Part shown: positions 25,697-33,571 of the stretch, piece by piece
How the letters are laid out: the number at the start of each line of letters is the position of its first letter
How positions within the stretch are numbered: position 1 is the first letter of the stretch
Assembly (NCBI GenBank): GCA_004558185.1
Contig: SFDP01000018.1
Coordinates: 1 to 48,169 of the forward strand
DNA: 48,169 nucleotides
Reading direction: 5' to 3'
Source: Lachnospiraceae bacterium
GTDB lineage: Bacteria > Bacillota > Clostridia > Lachnospirales > Lachnospiraceae
Translations under genes and position numbers: made by a program
The notes under the pieces: generated by a model
Told to the model about the DNA's origin: nothing
The model's database searches: none
What the model saw: only the letters and a program-made list of their open reading frames with translations

Positions 25697-26963
25697 GTAC
25701 CGACAGGAACGTGGAATCCTGGTTGGAATTAATTTGAATAATGATCCTACCTTTGACCTCTCAATGAAGGAATTGAAGGAGCTGGCAAGAGCCTGTCATA
25801 TAGAAGTGGTCTGTATACACAGTCAAAAGCTCTCCAGTCCAAATTCCGCCCTCTGCATCGGCAGTGGAAAGCTGCAGGAGATAAAAGAAGATATAGTCCT
25901 TTTTGAGGCAACCACGGTGATTTTTGATAACACCCTCTCTCCTGTCCAGGTACGCAATTTGAGCCGGGAGCTGAATGCCGTTATTTTGGACAGAACCTCT
26001 TTAATCTTGCGGATTTTTGAAGAAAGAGCCAAGACCGGAGAGGCTAAGATGCAGGTAGAGCTGGCCAAGTACCAATATATGCTGCCCCGACTGGTGGGGC
26101 TGCGTGACAACCTGAGCCGTCAGGGCGGCGCCAGTGGTGCATTGAGTAATAAGGGTGCCGGAGAAAAGAAGCTGGAGCTGGACAGAAGACGGATTGAGAA
26201 GCATATCAATGAATTAAAGCAGCAGTTGGCGCAGCTAGAGCTGAATAAGGCTACCATGCGAAAAAAACGCAGCCTTTCTTCCCTCTCTCAGGTTGCTCTT
26301 GTGGGCTATACCAATGCCGGAAAATCCACAATTTTAAACGCTCTGGTTTCACGCTTTTCTCAGGATGAATCCAAGCTGGTATTAGAAAAGGATATGCTGT
26401 TTGCCACTTTGGAAACCAAGGTACGTCAGATTGCTCCTCCCGGGAGAAAGCCGTTTTTACTTTCTGACACTGTAGGCTTCATTGATAAGCTGCCTCACCA
26501 GTTGATTAAAGCCTTCCGCTCCACACTTCAGGAGGTCAGGGAAGCAGATCTCCTCCTTCATGTAGTAGATTACAGCGATCCGGATATGACTGAGCACCTC
26601 AGAGTAACACAGGAAACCCTGCAGGAGCTGTCTGCTGCTCATATTCCCATGCTCTATATTTATAATAAGATCGATAAGGCAGAAGCCCCTGCAGTCAGTC
26701 GTCAGACAGGTAATCGGCTATATATCTCTGCTAAAAGCGAAGAAGGCGTTGTCGCTTTACTGAATGCCATTGAAGAAGCACTGAGTGCTTCGGATAAGGA
26801 GGTTACTCTTTTGCTTCCCTTTTCCCAGGGACACATCCTGTCTCTGCTTGCCAGGGAGGCTCAGATTCTCTCCACAGAATATACTCCGGAGGGAACTCTG
26901 CTTACGGTAAGAGGCTCGGCTGCAGTTATTGACCGCCATCTCTGCTATCAGATTGAATCCTGA
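25683..26963 (+). CDS. hflX: HflX ribosome-associated GTPase
   Basis: A 426-residue GTPase that rescues or splits stalled and hibernating 70S ribosomes, often under stress. The N-terminal domain carries IGSGKLQEIKE and VIFDNTLSPVQVRNLSRELNAVILDRTSLILRIF. The glycine-rich LVGLRDNLSRQGGASG segment and a coiled-coil linker precede the G domain: VGYTNAGKST (G1), DTVGFIDKLP (G3), YNKIDKAE (G4) and SAKSEEG (G5). Translation begins at GTG 25683, with AGGAGGAAG upstream, inside the end of the VanZ-like gene. A strong hairpin follows the stop. Confidence 0.96.
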   Translation: MIENEYRQERGILVGINLNNDPTFDLSMKELKELARACHIEVVCIHSQKLSSPNSALCIGSGKLQEIKEDIVLFEATTVIFDNTLSPVQVRNLSRELNAVILDRTSLILRIFEERAKTGEAKMQVELAKYQYMLPRLVGLRDNLSRQGGASGALSNKGAGEKKLELDRRRIEKHINELKQQLAQLELNKATMRKKRSLSSLSQVALVGYTNAGKSTILNALVSRFSQDESKLVLEKDMLFATLETKVRQIAPPGRKPFLLSDTVGFIDKLPHQLIKAFRSTLQEVREADLLLHVVDYSDPDMTEHLRVTQETLQELSAAHIPMLYIYNKIDKAEAPAVSRQTGNRLYISAKSEEGVVALLNAIEEALSASDKEVTLLLPFSQGHILSLLAREAQILSTEYTPEGTLLTVRGSAAVIDRHLCYQIES

Positions 26964-26968
26964 AAATA

Positions 26969-26994
26969 AATCCCCGGCCTTTCGACCGGGGATT
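26969..26994. terminator. Hairpin between convergent hflX and SEC-C genes
   Basis: AATCCCCGG (26969-26977) pairs with CCGGGGATT (26986-26994) around an 8-nt loop. Only modest T-runs flank it on either side. By position it ends both transcripts. Confidence 0.7.
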
Positions 26995-27005
26995 GGTTAT
27001 TCTAT

Positions 27006-27509
27006 CTACTTCTTTCCACAACATTTCTTATATTTCTTGCCACTTCCACAGGGGCATGGATCGTTAGGATATACCCGTTCTCCCTTGACTACCGTGGTAG
27101 AGGATTTTTGCTCCTTATAAAGAGCCTTTCTGGTTTCCTCATCAAAAATATCTTCCCACTCCTTAAGCTCATAAAGCCAGTCAGCACCTGCTGCCACCAT
27201 ATTTTTATAGAGAAGAGCCTTATCAAAGCCCAGATTGACTACCGTATCCTCTTCCATTTCTTCAATGGGATTTGCCTCCTTCAGGCTGTCATTAATACCA
27301 TCCAGAAAACCTGTCATGGTCATGACACTTACTTCAAATTTATCCGCAAGCTCCTTCACCGTACCTGAAACCACTTCATCGGGAGTTTTGAGCAACTGCT
27401 CATATATTTCCTTCTCTGCCTCAAAATAAGTGCTCCAGAATCTCTGTAAATCCCCCTTATTCGCATTCTCAGAATAGGCTGTGTCTCTCCATGTTTTTAA
27501 TAATGCCAT
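27006..27509 (-). CDS. SEC-C metal-binding domain protein
   Basis: A 167-residue protein with a C-terminal SEC-C zinc motif, NDPCPCGSGKKYKKCCGKK, like that at the tail of SecA. The N-terminal 140 residues are helical and acidic (KELADKFEVSVMTMTGFLDGINDSLKEANPIEEMEED), with no predicted enzyme. Proteins with a free SEC-C tag often bind ribosomes or SecB-like partners; no function is claimed here. GGAGGATACA precedes the ATG at 27509. It has its own promoter at 27594-27622. Confidence 0.85.
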   Translation of the reverse strand: MALLKTWRDTAYSENANKGDLQRFWSTYFEAEKEIYEQLLKTPDEVVSGTVKELADKFEVSVMTMTGFLDGINDSLKEANPIEEMEEDTVVNLGFDKALLYKNMVAAGADWLYELKEWEDIFDEETRKALYKEQKSSTTVVKGERVYPNDPCPCGSGKKYKKCCGKK

Positions 27510-27593
27510 TGTATCCTCCATTCTTACTCTATTCTGCCCGGTTTCCTGATCTCTTCAGAAGAGCAGAATAAAGCAATGTCTTTTTCCTCAACC

Positions 27594-27622
27594 AGTATAG
27601 CTTAAAAAACACTTAAAGTCCA
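27594..27622 (-). promoter_or_regulatory. Promoter of the SEC-C gene
   Basis: On the minus strand: TGGACT (27622-27617), a 17-bp spacer, TATACT (27599-27594). It lies directly after the ABC ATPase stop, so the SEC-C gene need not depend on the transporter operon. Confidence 0.6.
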
Positions 27623-27635
27623 GTATTCCCCTCTA

Positions 27636-28391
27636 TTAATTTCCCAGCTTTCCGATAAATTCCTGTACACGCTGGTTCTCAGAGGCAAATAACTGATGAG
27701 GTGTTCCCTCTTCTACAATCACACCGCCCTCCATAAAGATAATCCGATCCGAAACCTCTTTGGCAAACTTCATTTCATGGGTAACAATAATCATGGTCAT
27801 ATGCTGCTTTGCCAGCTCCTTAATTACTTTAAGCACTTCTCCCGTAAGCTCCGGATCCAATGCCGAGGTTGGCTCATCAAAAAACAATACCTGCGGCTTA
27901 AGCGCCAGTGCCCTTGCTATAGACACACGCTGCTGCTGCCCTCCTGAGAGCTGATAGGGATAGGCTTCTGCCTTATCCTCCAGCCCCAGTTGACATAGCA
28001 GCCGCATTGCTCTTTCTCTGGCTTCCTTTTTTGATACTTTATCCACGCAAACAGGCGCATCCATTACATTTTTTAAAACCGTATAATGAGGAAACAGATT
28101 AAAATTCTGAAATACCAATCCAAAGGTGCGGCTGATTCGTTTAGCCTCTGCCAAAGGAGCCATCACCATTTTCCCATTTTCCTCCCATACCACCTTTTCT
28201 CCGGCATAGCTTAAATCACCGCCATCCATTTCCTCCAAAAGAGTAGCACAGCGAAGAAGGGTAGATTTTCCTGAGCCTGAGGGACCGATTATCGATACTA
28301 CCTCCCCCTTTTGCACCGCCAGGGAAATATCCTCCAACACCTCCAATTCTCCAAATTGCTTTTTCATATGATTGATTTCCACTAGATTCAT
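27636..28391 (-). CDS. Polar amino acid ABC transporter, ATP-binding protein
   Basis: A 251-residue ABC ATPase of the GlnQ/HisP family. It has Walker A GPSGSGKST, Q-loop VFQNFNLFPHYTVLKN, signature LSGGQQQRVSIARALA, Walker B VLFFDEPTSALDPE and switch His VTHEM. It energises uptake of a polar amino acid or opine through the permease and binding protein encoded upstream. An insertion of roughly 15 residues before the Q-loop (EKVVWEENGKMVMAPLAEAKR) is longer than in GlnQ. The ATG at 28391 is preceded by GAGAGG, and by a hairpin module shared with the foldase gene. The 100-bp gap from the permease contains two hairpins. Confidence 0.95.
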   Translation of the reverse strand: MNLVEINHMKKQFGELEVLEDISLAVQKGEVVSIIGPSGSGKSTLLRCATLLEEMDGGDLSYAGEKVVWEENGKMVMAPLAEAKRISRTFGLVFQNFNLFPHYTVLKNVMDAPVCVDKVSKKEARERAMRLLCQLGLEDKAEAYPYQLSGGQQQRVSIARALALKPQVLFFDEPTSALDPELTGEVLKVIKELAKQHMTMIIVTHEMKFAKEVSDRIIFMEGGVIVEEGTPHQLFASENQRVQEFIGKLGN

Positions 28392-28405
28392 ATTTCCTCT
28401 CATTC

Positions 28406-28456
28406 TGCTGCTTTGGCAGCACCTTAATCCCGAAGACTTTGTACCTCAGCACAAAT
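28406..28456 (-). repeat. Two hairpin modules upstream of the ABC ATPase start
   Basis: TGCTGC (28406-28411) and GCAGCA (28416-28421) form a hairpin that ends 4 nt before the GAGAGG ribosome binding site. A near copy lies at 42608-42623, with the same AGAATGAGAGGAAA downstream. Further upstream, the segment rc 28441-28456 (GGGATTTGTGCTGAGG) resembles one arm and loop of the lepA leader hairpin and can pair TTTGT with ACAAA. Confidence 0.6.
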
Positions 28457-28492
28457 CCCAAGCATTCCCTCAGCCTTATCCTTTTAGTCTTA

Positions 28493-29143
28493 TTAACGGA
28501 AATACTTGAATTTTTTCTCAATATACTCCATGACAAAGGCAACAATATAATTAAAGATAAAATAGAATACTCCGGCAACCATCAATGGCATTATGGTAGT
28601 TTCCTTGGCACTGATCTGCTTGGCAATGGTAAACATTTCAGCCATGGCAATTACGGATGCCAGCGAAGTATCCTTAACCAGGGTAATGGTTTCATTGGTT
28701 ACCGGTGGGAGAATCCGCTTAATCACCTGTGGAAAAATAATTTTGAAGAAGGTCTGTACCCTGTTATAGCCTAATATCTTAGCTGCCTCATATTGCCCTA
28801 CCGGTATGGATTCAATTCCTGAACGATAGATTTCCGCAAAATAGGCCGCATAATTAATCGAAAAGGCGATGATGACGGCTACAAAACGATAGCCGGGAGA
28901 TATCTTCATATCAAATACATAAAAGGGGCCGAAATAAACTACCAAAAGCTGCAGCATCAAAGGGGTCCCCCTCATAATGGCAATATATATTTTCACCAGG
29001 CTTCTCACCAGAAAATTCTTCGACATCCTCCCAAAAGAAACCAATAGTCCTAAAGGAAGAGAAAACAGCAGGGTGAAAAAAAATATTTCTACAGAAACCA
29101 GCATCCCTTTTCCCAATAAGGCAAGTATGGTAGACATTGGCAT
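28493..29143 (-). CDS. Polar amino acid ABC transporter, permease
   Basis: A permease of about 216 residues in the HisM/GlnP family. The helix pair LLGKGMLVSVEIFFFTLLFSLPLGLLVSFGRMS is followed by IYIAIMRGTPLMLQLLVVYFGPF and the coupling loop AYFAEIYRSGIESIPVGQYEAAKILGYNRVQTFFKIIFPQ (EAA motif). The reading frame opens upstream at a TTG at 29185, inside the hairpin described next. I prefer the ATG at 29143, which has GGATGG 9 nt upstream, but the ATG at 29164 is also possible. The gene lies between the binding-protein and ATPase genes. Confidence 0.92.
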   Translation of the reverse strand: MPMSTILALLGKGMLVSVEIFFFTLLFSLPLGLLVSFGRMSKNFLVRSLVKIYIAIMRGTPLMLQLLVVYFGPFYVFDMKISPGYRFVAVIIAFSINYAAYFAEIYRSGIESIPVGQYEAAKILGYNRVQTFFKIIFPQVIKRILPPVTNETITLVKDTSLASVIAMAEMFTIAKQISAKETTIMPLMVAGVFYFIFNYIVAFVMEYIEKKFKYFR

Positions 29144-29165
29144 AACTAAAGTCCATCCTTTCATT

Positions 29166-29231
29166 AAAAAGGCTGTCCAAAGCAAGGCTCCTTCTTCCTG
29201 AAAAGAATCCCTCCTCGCTCCGGACAGCCTT
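29166..29231 (-). terminator. Read-through terminator between binding-protein and permease genes
   Basis: AAGGCTGTCC (29231-29222) pairs with GGACAGCCTT (29178-29169). The stem continues inward through GGAGCGAGG and CCTTGCTTT, giving about 19 bp with a few G-U pairs. UUUUUA follows on the minus strand. Such a partial terminator after the solute-binding gene would keep binding protein in excess of permease and ATPase. Confidence 0.7.
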
Positions 29232-29241
29232 AAATTCTAGT

Positions 29242-30114
29242 CTATTCCAGGCATACCAGACCGGACATTCCATAGTCTGAATATTTGTCAACGATTTCGG
29301 CAAAGGTCCCATCTTCCACCATTTCCATAAGCGTTCCCTCTACTGCATCCTTCAAAGCCTCATTTCCCAATAAGAAGCCGATACCATACTGCTCACTTGC
29401 CAGCTCCTGCTCCAGAATGGTAAAGCCCTCACCACGGGAGGCGATCTGGTAACTTGCCACACCTATATCCACTGCCAGGGCATCGATTGCACCTGCCTCT
29501 AAATCCATAAATGCCGTATTATAATCTGCATACTGCTCCATACCGGCAAAGGTAGCCGCCAGATCAGCACCGGGAGCTTCCTCTAAAGCTGCAAGAGCAG
29601 AAGAATCCTGCTGCACCCCCACGATCTTACCTGCAAGGCCCGCTTGATCCTTGATATCGGAATCTGCCCTCACCACAATAACCTGTTTATTGTTTACATA
29701 GGGTACAGACCAGGTATAGTCATTTTCCCTGCCGTTAATGGTAAATCCATTCCAAATACAATCGATGGTTCCTGAGGATAATTCCATATCCTTAGCTGCC
29801 CAGTCAATAGGCTGCTTAATCAATTCCCAACCGTTTCTGTTGCAGACCTCCTGTGCCAGATCCAGATCGAAGCCTACATACTCTCCATTATCATCCATAT
29901 ATCCATAAGGAGGAAAGCCTGCATCAAAGCCTACCGTAAGAGTAGTTCTCTCCTCATTTATTTTTTCTGTTGCCGCTTCCTCCTGGCTGCCTGCAACTGC
30001 TTCCTCGGTCTGTACGGGTGCTTTGTCCACATCTGTTTCTGTGCTGCCATTACCACAGCCGGCCAACACAAGCATCATTGCTGCCATCATGGCAGAAACA
30101 AATTTCTTTTTCAT
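29242..30114 (-). CDS. Polar amino acid ABC transporter, substrate-binding lipoprotein
   Basis: A 290-residue family 3 solute-binding protein. MKKKFVSAMMAAMMLVLAGC is a lipoprotein signal with Cys20. The mature part shows LTVGFDAGFPPYGYMDDNGEYVGFDLDLAQEVCNR and the hinge segment ELSSGTIDCIWNGFTINGRE, typical of amino-acid binders. The ATG at 30114 is favoured over 30117 because GGGAGG (30120-30125) then has a 5-nt spacing. Transcription begins at a consensus promoter (30171-30199), so this is the first gene of the three-gene uptake operon. The actual ligand is undetermined. Confidence 0.93.
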   Translation of the reverse strand: MKKKFVSAMMAAMMLVLAGCGNGSTETDVDKAPVQTEEAVAGSQEEAATEKINEERTTLTVGFDAGFPPYGYMDDNGEYVGFDLDLAQEVCNRNGWELIKQPIDWAAKDMELSSGTIDCIWNGFTINGRENDYTWSVPYVNNKQVIVVRADSDIKDQAGLAGKIVGVQQDSSALAALEEAPGADLAATFAGMEQYADYNTAFMDLEAGAIDALAVDIGVASYQIASRGEGFTILEQELASEQYGIGFLLGNEALKDAVEGTLMEMVEDGTFAEIVDKYSDYGMSGLVCLE

Positions 30115-30129
30115 CATTTCCTCCCTTTC

Positions 30130-30142
30130 TGCTGCTTCAGCA
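30130..30142 (-). promoter_or_regulatory. Small hairpin before the binding-protein ribosome binding site
   Basis: TGCTG (30130-30134) and CAGCA (30138-30142) form a 5-bp stem ending 4 nt before GGGAGG. It resembles the hairpins before the ABC ATPase and foldase genes, including the following CAGAAAGGGAGGAAAT. Confidence 0.5.
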
Positions 30143-30170
30143 ATTTACTACACTAAATTAGCCAGGCTCT

Positions 30171-30199
30171 ATCTTATCAAAACTCTTTTGCCTTGTCAA
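30171..30199 (-). promoter_or_regulatory. Sigma-A promoter of the ABC transporter operon
   Basis: On the minus strand: TTGACA (30199-30194), a 17-bp spacer, TAAGAT (30176-30171). The -35 box overlaps the stop codon of the upstream coiled-coil gene, so the transporter is separately transcribed. Confidence 0.82.
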
Positions 30200-31410
30200 G
30201 CCTTGGCTGTCCGTTCAAATCGATTTACCATACCAAGAATTTCTTCCCTGTATTGTGGATAAGCCTCCACCGTTTTTTTAATTTCCTGCTGTGCCTCTGT
30301 AGCCAGTCTTTTGTTGTATTCCATCTGCACCCGAAGCTTCTGCCGCCTTTCAATCAGGTTATGCCGAATTTCTACCATTTCCTTTTTATCCAGCAAAGCC
30401 TCCGGCTGATGAAGCCAGATTTCCGGATCATGAAGCTGATAATGCTTTAACAGCTTAAGCAATTCCCTTCTATGACGATCCAGTTCTCCCCGATTTCTCC
30501 TGTCCTTAATCCTCTCCTCTTTTTCTTTCTGGTATTTTTCCCAGATGTCCAATAGCTCTTTTCCGCTGTTTACCCGATATTTCATATAATAATAATCCAG
30601 CAGATTGGTATTATTCACATACCGGATGCTTACCGTATTTTTTAACAGGATAATTTTATTGATCCCCTTATCCGTTTTCACTAACTGAGTGGAAAAATCC
30701 AGGTACTTAACGTATAAGGCAGTGAGCGCTACGGCACCTCCGGCGAGAGTAAGAAGATAACCTATTTTGGTATCCATCTCAAAGCCGAATTGGAGGATTG
30801 CCAGCATAAGCAGGCAGGCAAATGCAGCAATTATACAAATAAAGACCATTCCCTTTATATTGGCAATATCCCGCTGCAATTCCTGTCTTCGATATTGATA
30901 AGCGTGCTTTTCCCCCTCCAGCCTGCTCATATCGCCTCTGATCAACTCCCGATACTCCTCTGCCTCTTTAATATCCTGATAAGGCCCGGGCATTACCTCT
31001 TCATAACTTTCCATCAGTCTAAACTGCCGTTCATTCAAGCGGTTTTTCTTTTCCTGATACTCTTTTCTTGCCCCTTCACAAACAGCAATTTTCCTGGCAT
31101 TTTCCTGCACACATTCCATCTCTGATTCCGGAAGGGCTTCAATTTCCTCCATGTCCTTTAAATAGGCCGTAACCATATTGTACTCTTCCGATAACTGGTC
31201 TAGCTGACTGGATGATGCATTCATCTGCTCCACACAGCTTCTGACGAACTTTTGACGTTCATATTCATCATTCATCTTCAGCATATCCCTGTCCTTCATC
31301 AGGGTTTCCCAGTCCCAATTCTCTATGGAGGAACCATCCCATTCCAGTTCCAGATCCTCCTCCTCAATTCCCCGTTGAAAATACTCTACAATGCGGTTCC
31401 ACCATTTCAT
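30196..31410 (-). CDS. Coiled-coil membrane protein of the DUF5716/DUF5717 operon
   Basis: A 404-residue protein that I do not recognise by name. Residues 40-185 are strongly helical and charged, with heptad-like patterns (SCVEQMNASSSQLDQLSEEYN; ENARKIAVCEGARKEYQEKKNRLNE). Two membrane helices follow (about 187-207, VFICIIAAFACLLMLAILQF, and 216-235, IGYLLTLAGGAVALTALYV). A second coiled coil runs from about 285 to the end. The order coiled coil, hairpin of two TMs, coiled coil suggests a membrane anchor with both arms on the same side. The start codon overlaps the previous stop (TAATG), so expression is coupled to the TPR-like gene. Confidence 0.8.
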   Translation of the reverse strand: MKWWNRIVEYFQRGIEEEDLELEWDGSSIENWDWETLMKDRDMLKMNDEYERQKFVRSCVEQMNASSSQLDQLSEEYNMVTAYLKDMEEIEALPESEMECVQENARKIAVCEGARKEYQEKKNRLNERQFRLMESYEEVMPGPYQDIKEAEEYRELIRGDMSRLEGEKHAYQYRRQELQRDIANIKGMVFICIIAAFACLLMLAILQFGFEMDTKIGYLLTLAGGAVALTALYVKYLDFSTQLVKTDKGINKIILLKNTVSIRYVNNTNLLDYYYMKYRVNSGKELLDIWEKYQKEKEERIKDRRNRGELDRHRRELLKLLKHYQLHDPEIWLHQPEALLDKKEMVEIRHNLIERRQKLRVQMEYNKRLATEAQQEIKKTVEAYPQYREEILGMVNRFERTAKA

Positions 31411-32240
31411 TAACCCTTAACCTCCATTTCTCGGTAGGCAGCCTTTAAATACTCTACACGTTCCCTTAGCTTTTGCCGATAGCCCAACGTATCTGATTCT
31501 TTTTTCCGCCGAATTCCTTCCAGCAACCCGGCTCCCTGACTGTCCTGCCAATTTTCCTTAAGCTCTTCCAGCCTTTCCTCCAGCAATAGAGAATCCTCGT
31601 AGAGCTCCTCATGCTCTTTTAAAAATTCCATATATTCTGGTTCCGACATGGATAATCTTTTTGTCAAAAGATACTGTCTGAGGCTTTCCAACCGCCCGGT
31701 TATTTCATAGGCCTTCCAAAAATACTCTCCCGCCTGAGAAAAGTAGAATCTTCTTGCCAGACTGACTCCACAGCCATGATAGATTTTCCCTCTTAAAGAC
31801 TCTTCTTCCTTGGGAAGCTGTCCAAGCAGCCTCGTATACTCCCGGTCTGCCAGCCCAAACTGTCCCTTCTCCAGCAGCGTATCTGCTTTAGCCTTCCGTT
31901 TTTCGTAGACGTTCATTTGACTGTTTTCAGTAATGGTTAAAAGTATACTGTCCCTCTCACTGTGAGAAAAGAAGCCGGTATAATCCAAAATCACTGCTAC
32001 AAAGGCCTTTAGGGATGCCTTCCCCCGCAAGGCTGTCCTTAATCCATCAGCCAATTGGGGAAGGCAGCACTCCTTCTCCAGCCAATCTGCCAATCCCTCA
32101 CTCATTAGGCCCTCCTCCAGCAGACAGGCATTTTCTTTCAAAAAAAAGCAAAGTTCCTCCACCGAGTAGACGATGACCCCCATATGCTCCGGCTCATAGC
32201 CCTTTTTGGCGCATTCTCCAAGACATAATCTGATGCTCAT
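31410..32240 (-). CDS. Helical, TPR-like protein of the DUF5716/DUF5717 operon
   Basis: A 276-residue soluble protein of unknown function. The N-terminal 100 residues (GYEPEHMGVIVYSVEELCFFLKENACLLEEGLM...) are helical and unusual. The centre contains TPR-like helix pairs (EKRKAKADTLLEKGQFGLADREYTRLLGQLPKEE and HGCGVSLARRFYFSQAGEYFWKAYEITG), followed by a charged coiled-coil tail. GGAGG lies 4 nt before the ATG at 32240; the frame continues to 32321 into the preceding gene without a ribosome binding site. It begins 13 bp after the Hsp70-like gene and overlaps the membrane-protein gene by one base. Confidence 0.8.
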   Translation of the reverse strand: MSIRLCLGECAKKGYEPEHMGVIVYSVEELCFFLKENACLLEEGLMSEGLADWLEKECCLPQLADGLRTALRGKASLKAFVAVILDYTGFFSHSERDSILLTITENSQMNVYEKRKAKADTLLEKGQFGLADREYTRLLGQLPKEEESLRGKIYHGCGVSLARRFYFSQAGEYFWKAYEITGRLESLRQYLLTKRLSMSEPEYMEFLKEHEELYEDSLLLEERLEELKENWQDSQGAGLLEGIRRKKESDTLGYRQKLRERVEYLKAAYREMEVKG

Positions 32241-32253
32241 TTTTCCTCCAGCC

Positions 32254-33540
32254 CTATAATTCAATGGTTTCTTCCCATACCCGATTCGTAGAAGGGTAAA
32301 ACTGTCCAAACCCCTTGTCAACGGCCTTCACCTGAAGCTCCCTGGGAGAGCTCAGCCAGGCCTCCAGGTGGATTCGGCAGTAATGCTGCCCCCGGCTTTG
32401 TAATCCGCTCAGGAGCATAGAGTATTCTACAATATTCCTTCCGGTTAATGGAGTGATCCGAAAGCTAAGTTGGTTGCTTCCTTCCAGAATAATGTCCCAT
32501 TCCTTCCTGCAGTCATACCAATTGTTTCCTCCATTGAGAATAGCCAGATAAGACTCCTCCCCCTGTCTCAACAGGTTCATTCCCACATTAGCGGTTAGCT
32601 TATCCTCTCCCAAATAGACATAGCTTTGTGCCAGCCTGTCCGGCTCCAGCTTCTGCAGAAGCCCCTGACAGGCTCCTTTACTGTAGAGATTGTTTCCACG
32701 AAATACCCTTCGGTTTTTACAGATAAACCGCAGCGATGCCTGATACCAATCGCCTCCAAAGCCATCTCCGATCAGATAAACCGCAGATATACTGCGGCCT
32801 TGAAAGTCCTCCTGACACAGCCGTAAAAAACCCTCATCCTTATTTTGGGCACCTTGGCCGAAAAATCCTTTCCACTGAGGATAAGCTTTCCTTTCAATAA
32901 GTGTAACCAATGGTGTAGTGTTGCGATTAACTGACAGACGAAAGCTGATCAGTGTACTCTCATCCATTTCGTACAGCATTACCTGCCCCTTCCAGAGGCT
33001 CTGTTCTGTATGCAGATTATACCAGAAGAAGCTCTCCTCCTTGGTCATAAGCTGCATTTCTATTCGAGGAAGCTGCAGATACTCTGTCATTTCCCTGAGT
33101 GCTGTTACTTTGTCTGCATCCAGACGGTCTACCACGAATACAATGGCGGCCACCTGCTCCAGAGTAATTTCCAGGTTCAGCAGAGAAAGACTTTTCTTCA
33201 CAAAAAGTGCCAGCAAAGCTCTGGAGGCATATCTCTGCCCCATAAGCTCAACCGATTCTCCCAGATAAGCCTTTTCCAGCAAATGATCTACCATGCCCCT
33301 GGAATCAGTTTCTCCCCGTTCCAGCGCTTCCTTACCCATAGCCCAAAGATTTTGTTCCTCCTGCCGATACAGACAAAGCGGCAGATTATAGTCCTCCATC
33401 CCTGCCACCATGGAGAAGGTGTAGGGCTGGTTTTCTCCAATACGCAAAAAACTGATTTGAGCAGTTTTCGAGGACAGTTGATAGCCAATCAGATATTTTC
33501 CGTTATTCCTTTTTCGAAAACTCTCTTTCCCAAAAATCAT
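32254..33540 (-). CDS. DUF5716-type protein with a degenerate Hsp70/actin-like fold (inferred)
   Basis: A 428-residue protein, which I recall as the family named DUF5716. Its order of elements mirrors an Hsp70 nucleotide-binding domain. YLIGYQLSSKTAQISFL (about 16-32) stands where phosphate-1 would be. LEQVAAIVFVVDRLDADKVTALREM (128-151), then PRIEMQLMTKEESFFWYNL (158-176), parallel the segment before and including EPTAAALAYG. VMLYEMDESTLISFRL (187-202) replaces phosphate-2. ISAVYLIGDGFGGDWYQASL (251-270) and NNLYSKGACQGLL (283-295) parallel the adenosine region. The catalytic DLGTT and GGGT motifs are missing, so ATP hydrolysis is doubtful. Residues 310-428 are beta-rich, where Hsp70 has its substrate domain. 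The Hsp70 reading is inference. Confidence 0.7.
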   Translation of the reverse strand: MIFGKESFRKRNNGKYLIGYQLSSKTAQISFLRIGENQPYTFSMVAGMEDYNLPLCLYRQEEQNLWAMGKEALERGETDSRGMVDHLLEKAYLGESVELMGQRYASRALLALFVKKSLSLLNLEITLEQVAAIVFVVDRLDADKVTALREMTEYLQLPRIEMQLMTKEESFFWYNLHTEQSLWKGQVMLYEMDESTLISFRLSVNRNTTPLVTLIERKAYPQWKGFFGQGAQNKDEGFLRLCQEDFQGRSISAVYLIGDGFGGDWYQASLRFICKNRRVFRGNNLYSKGACQGLLQKLEPDRLAQSYVYLGEDKLTANVGMNLLRQGEESYLAILNGGNNWYDCRKEWDIILEGSNQLSFRITPLTGRNIVEYSMLLSGLQSRGQHYCRIHLEAWLSSPRELQVKAVDKGFGQFYPSTNRVWEETIEL

Positions 33541-33571
33541 CCTGCCTCTCCTTCTATCGGTCTCTTTGTTG

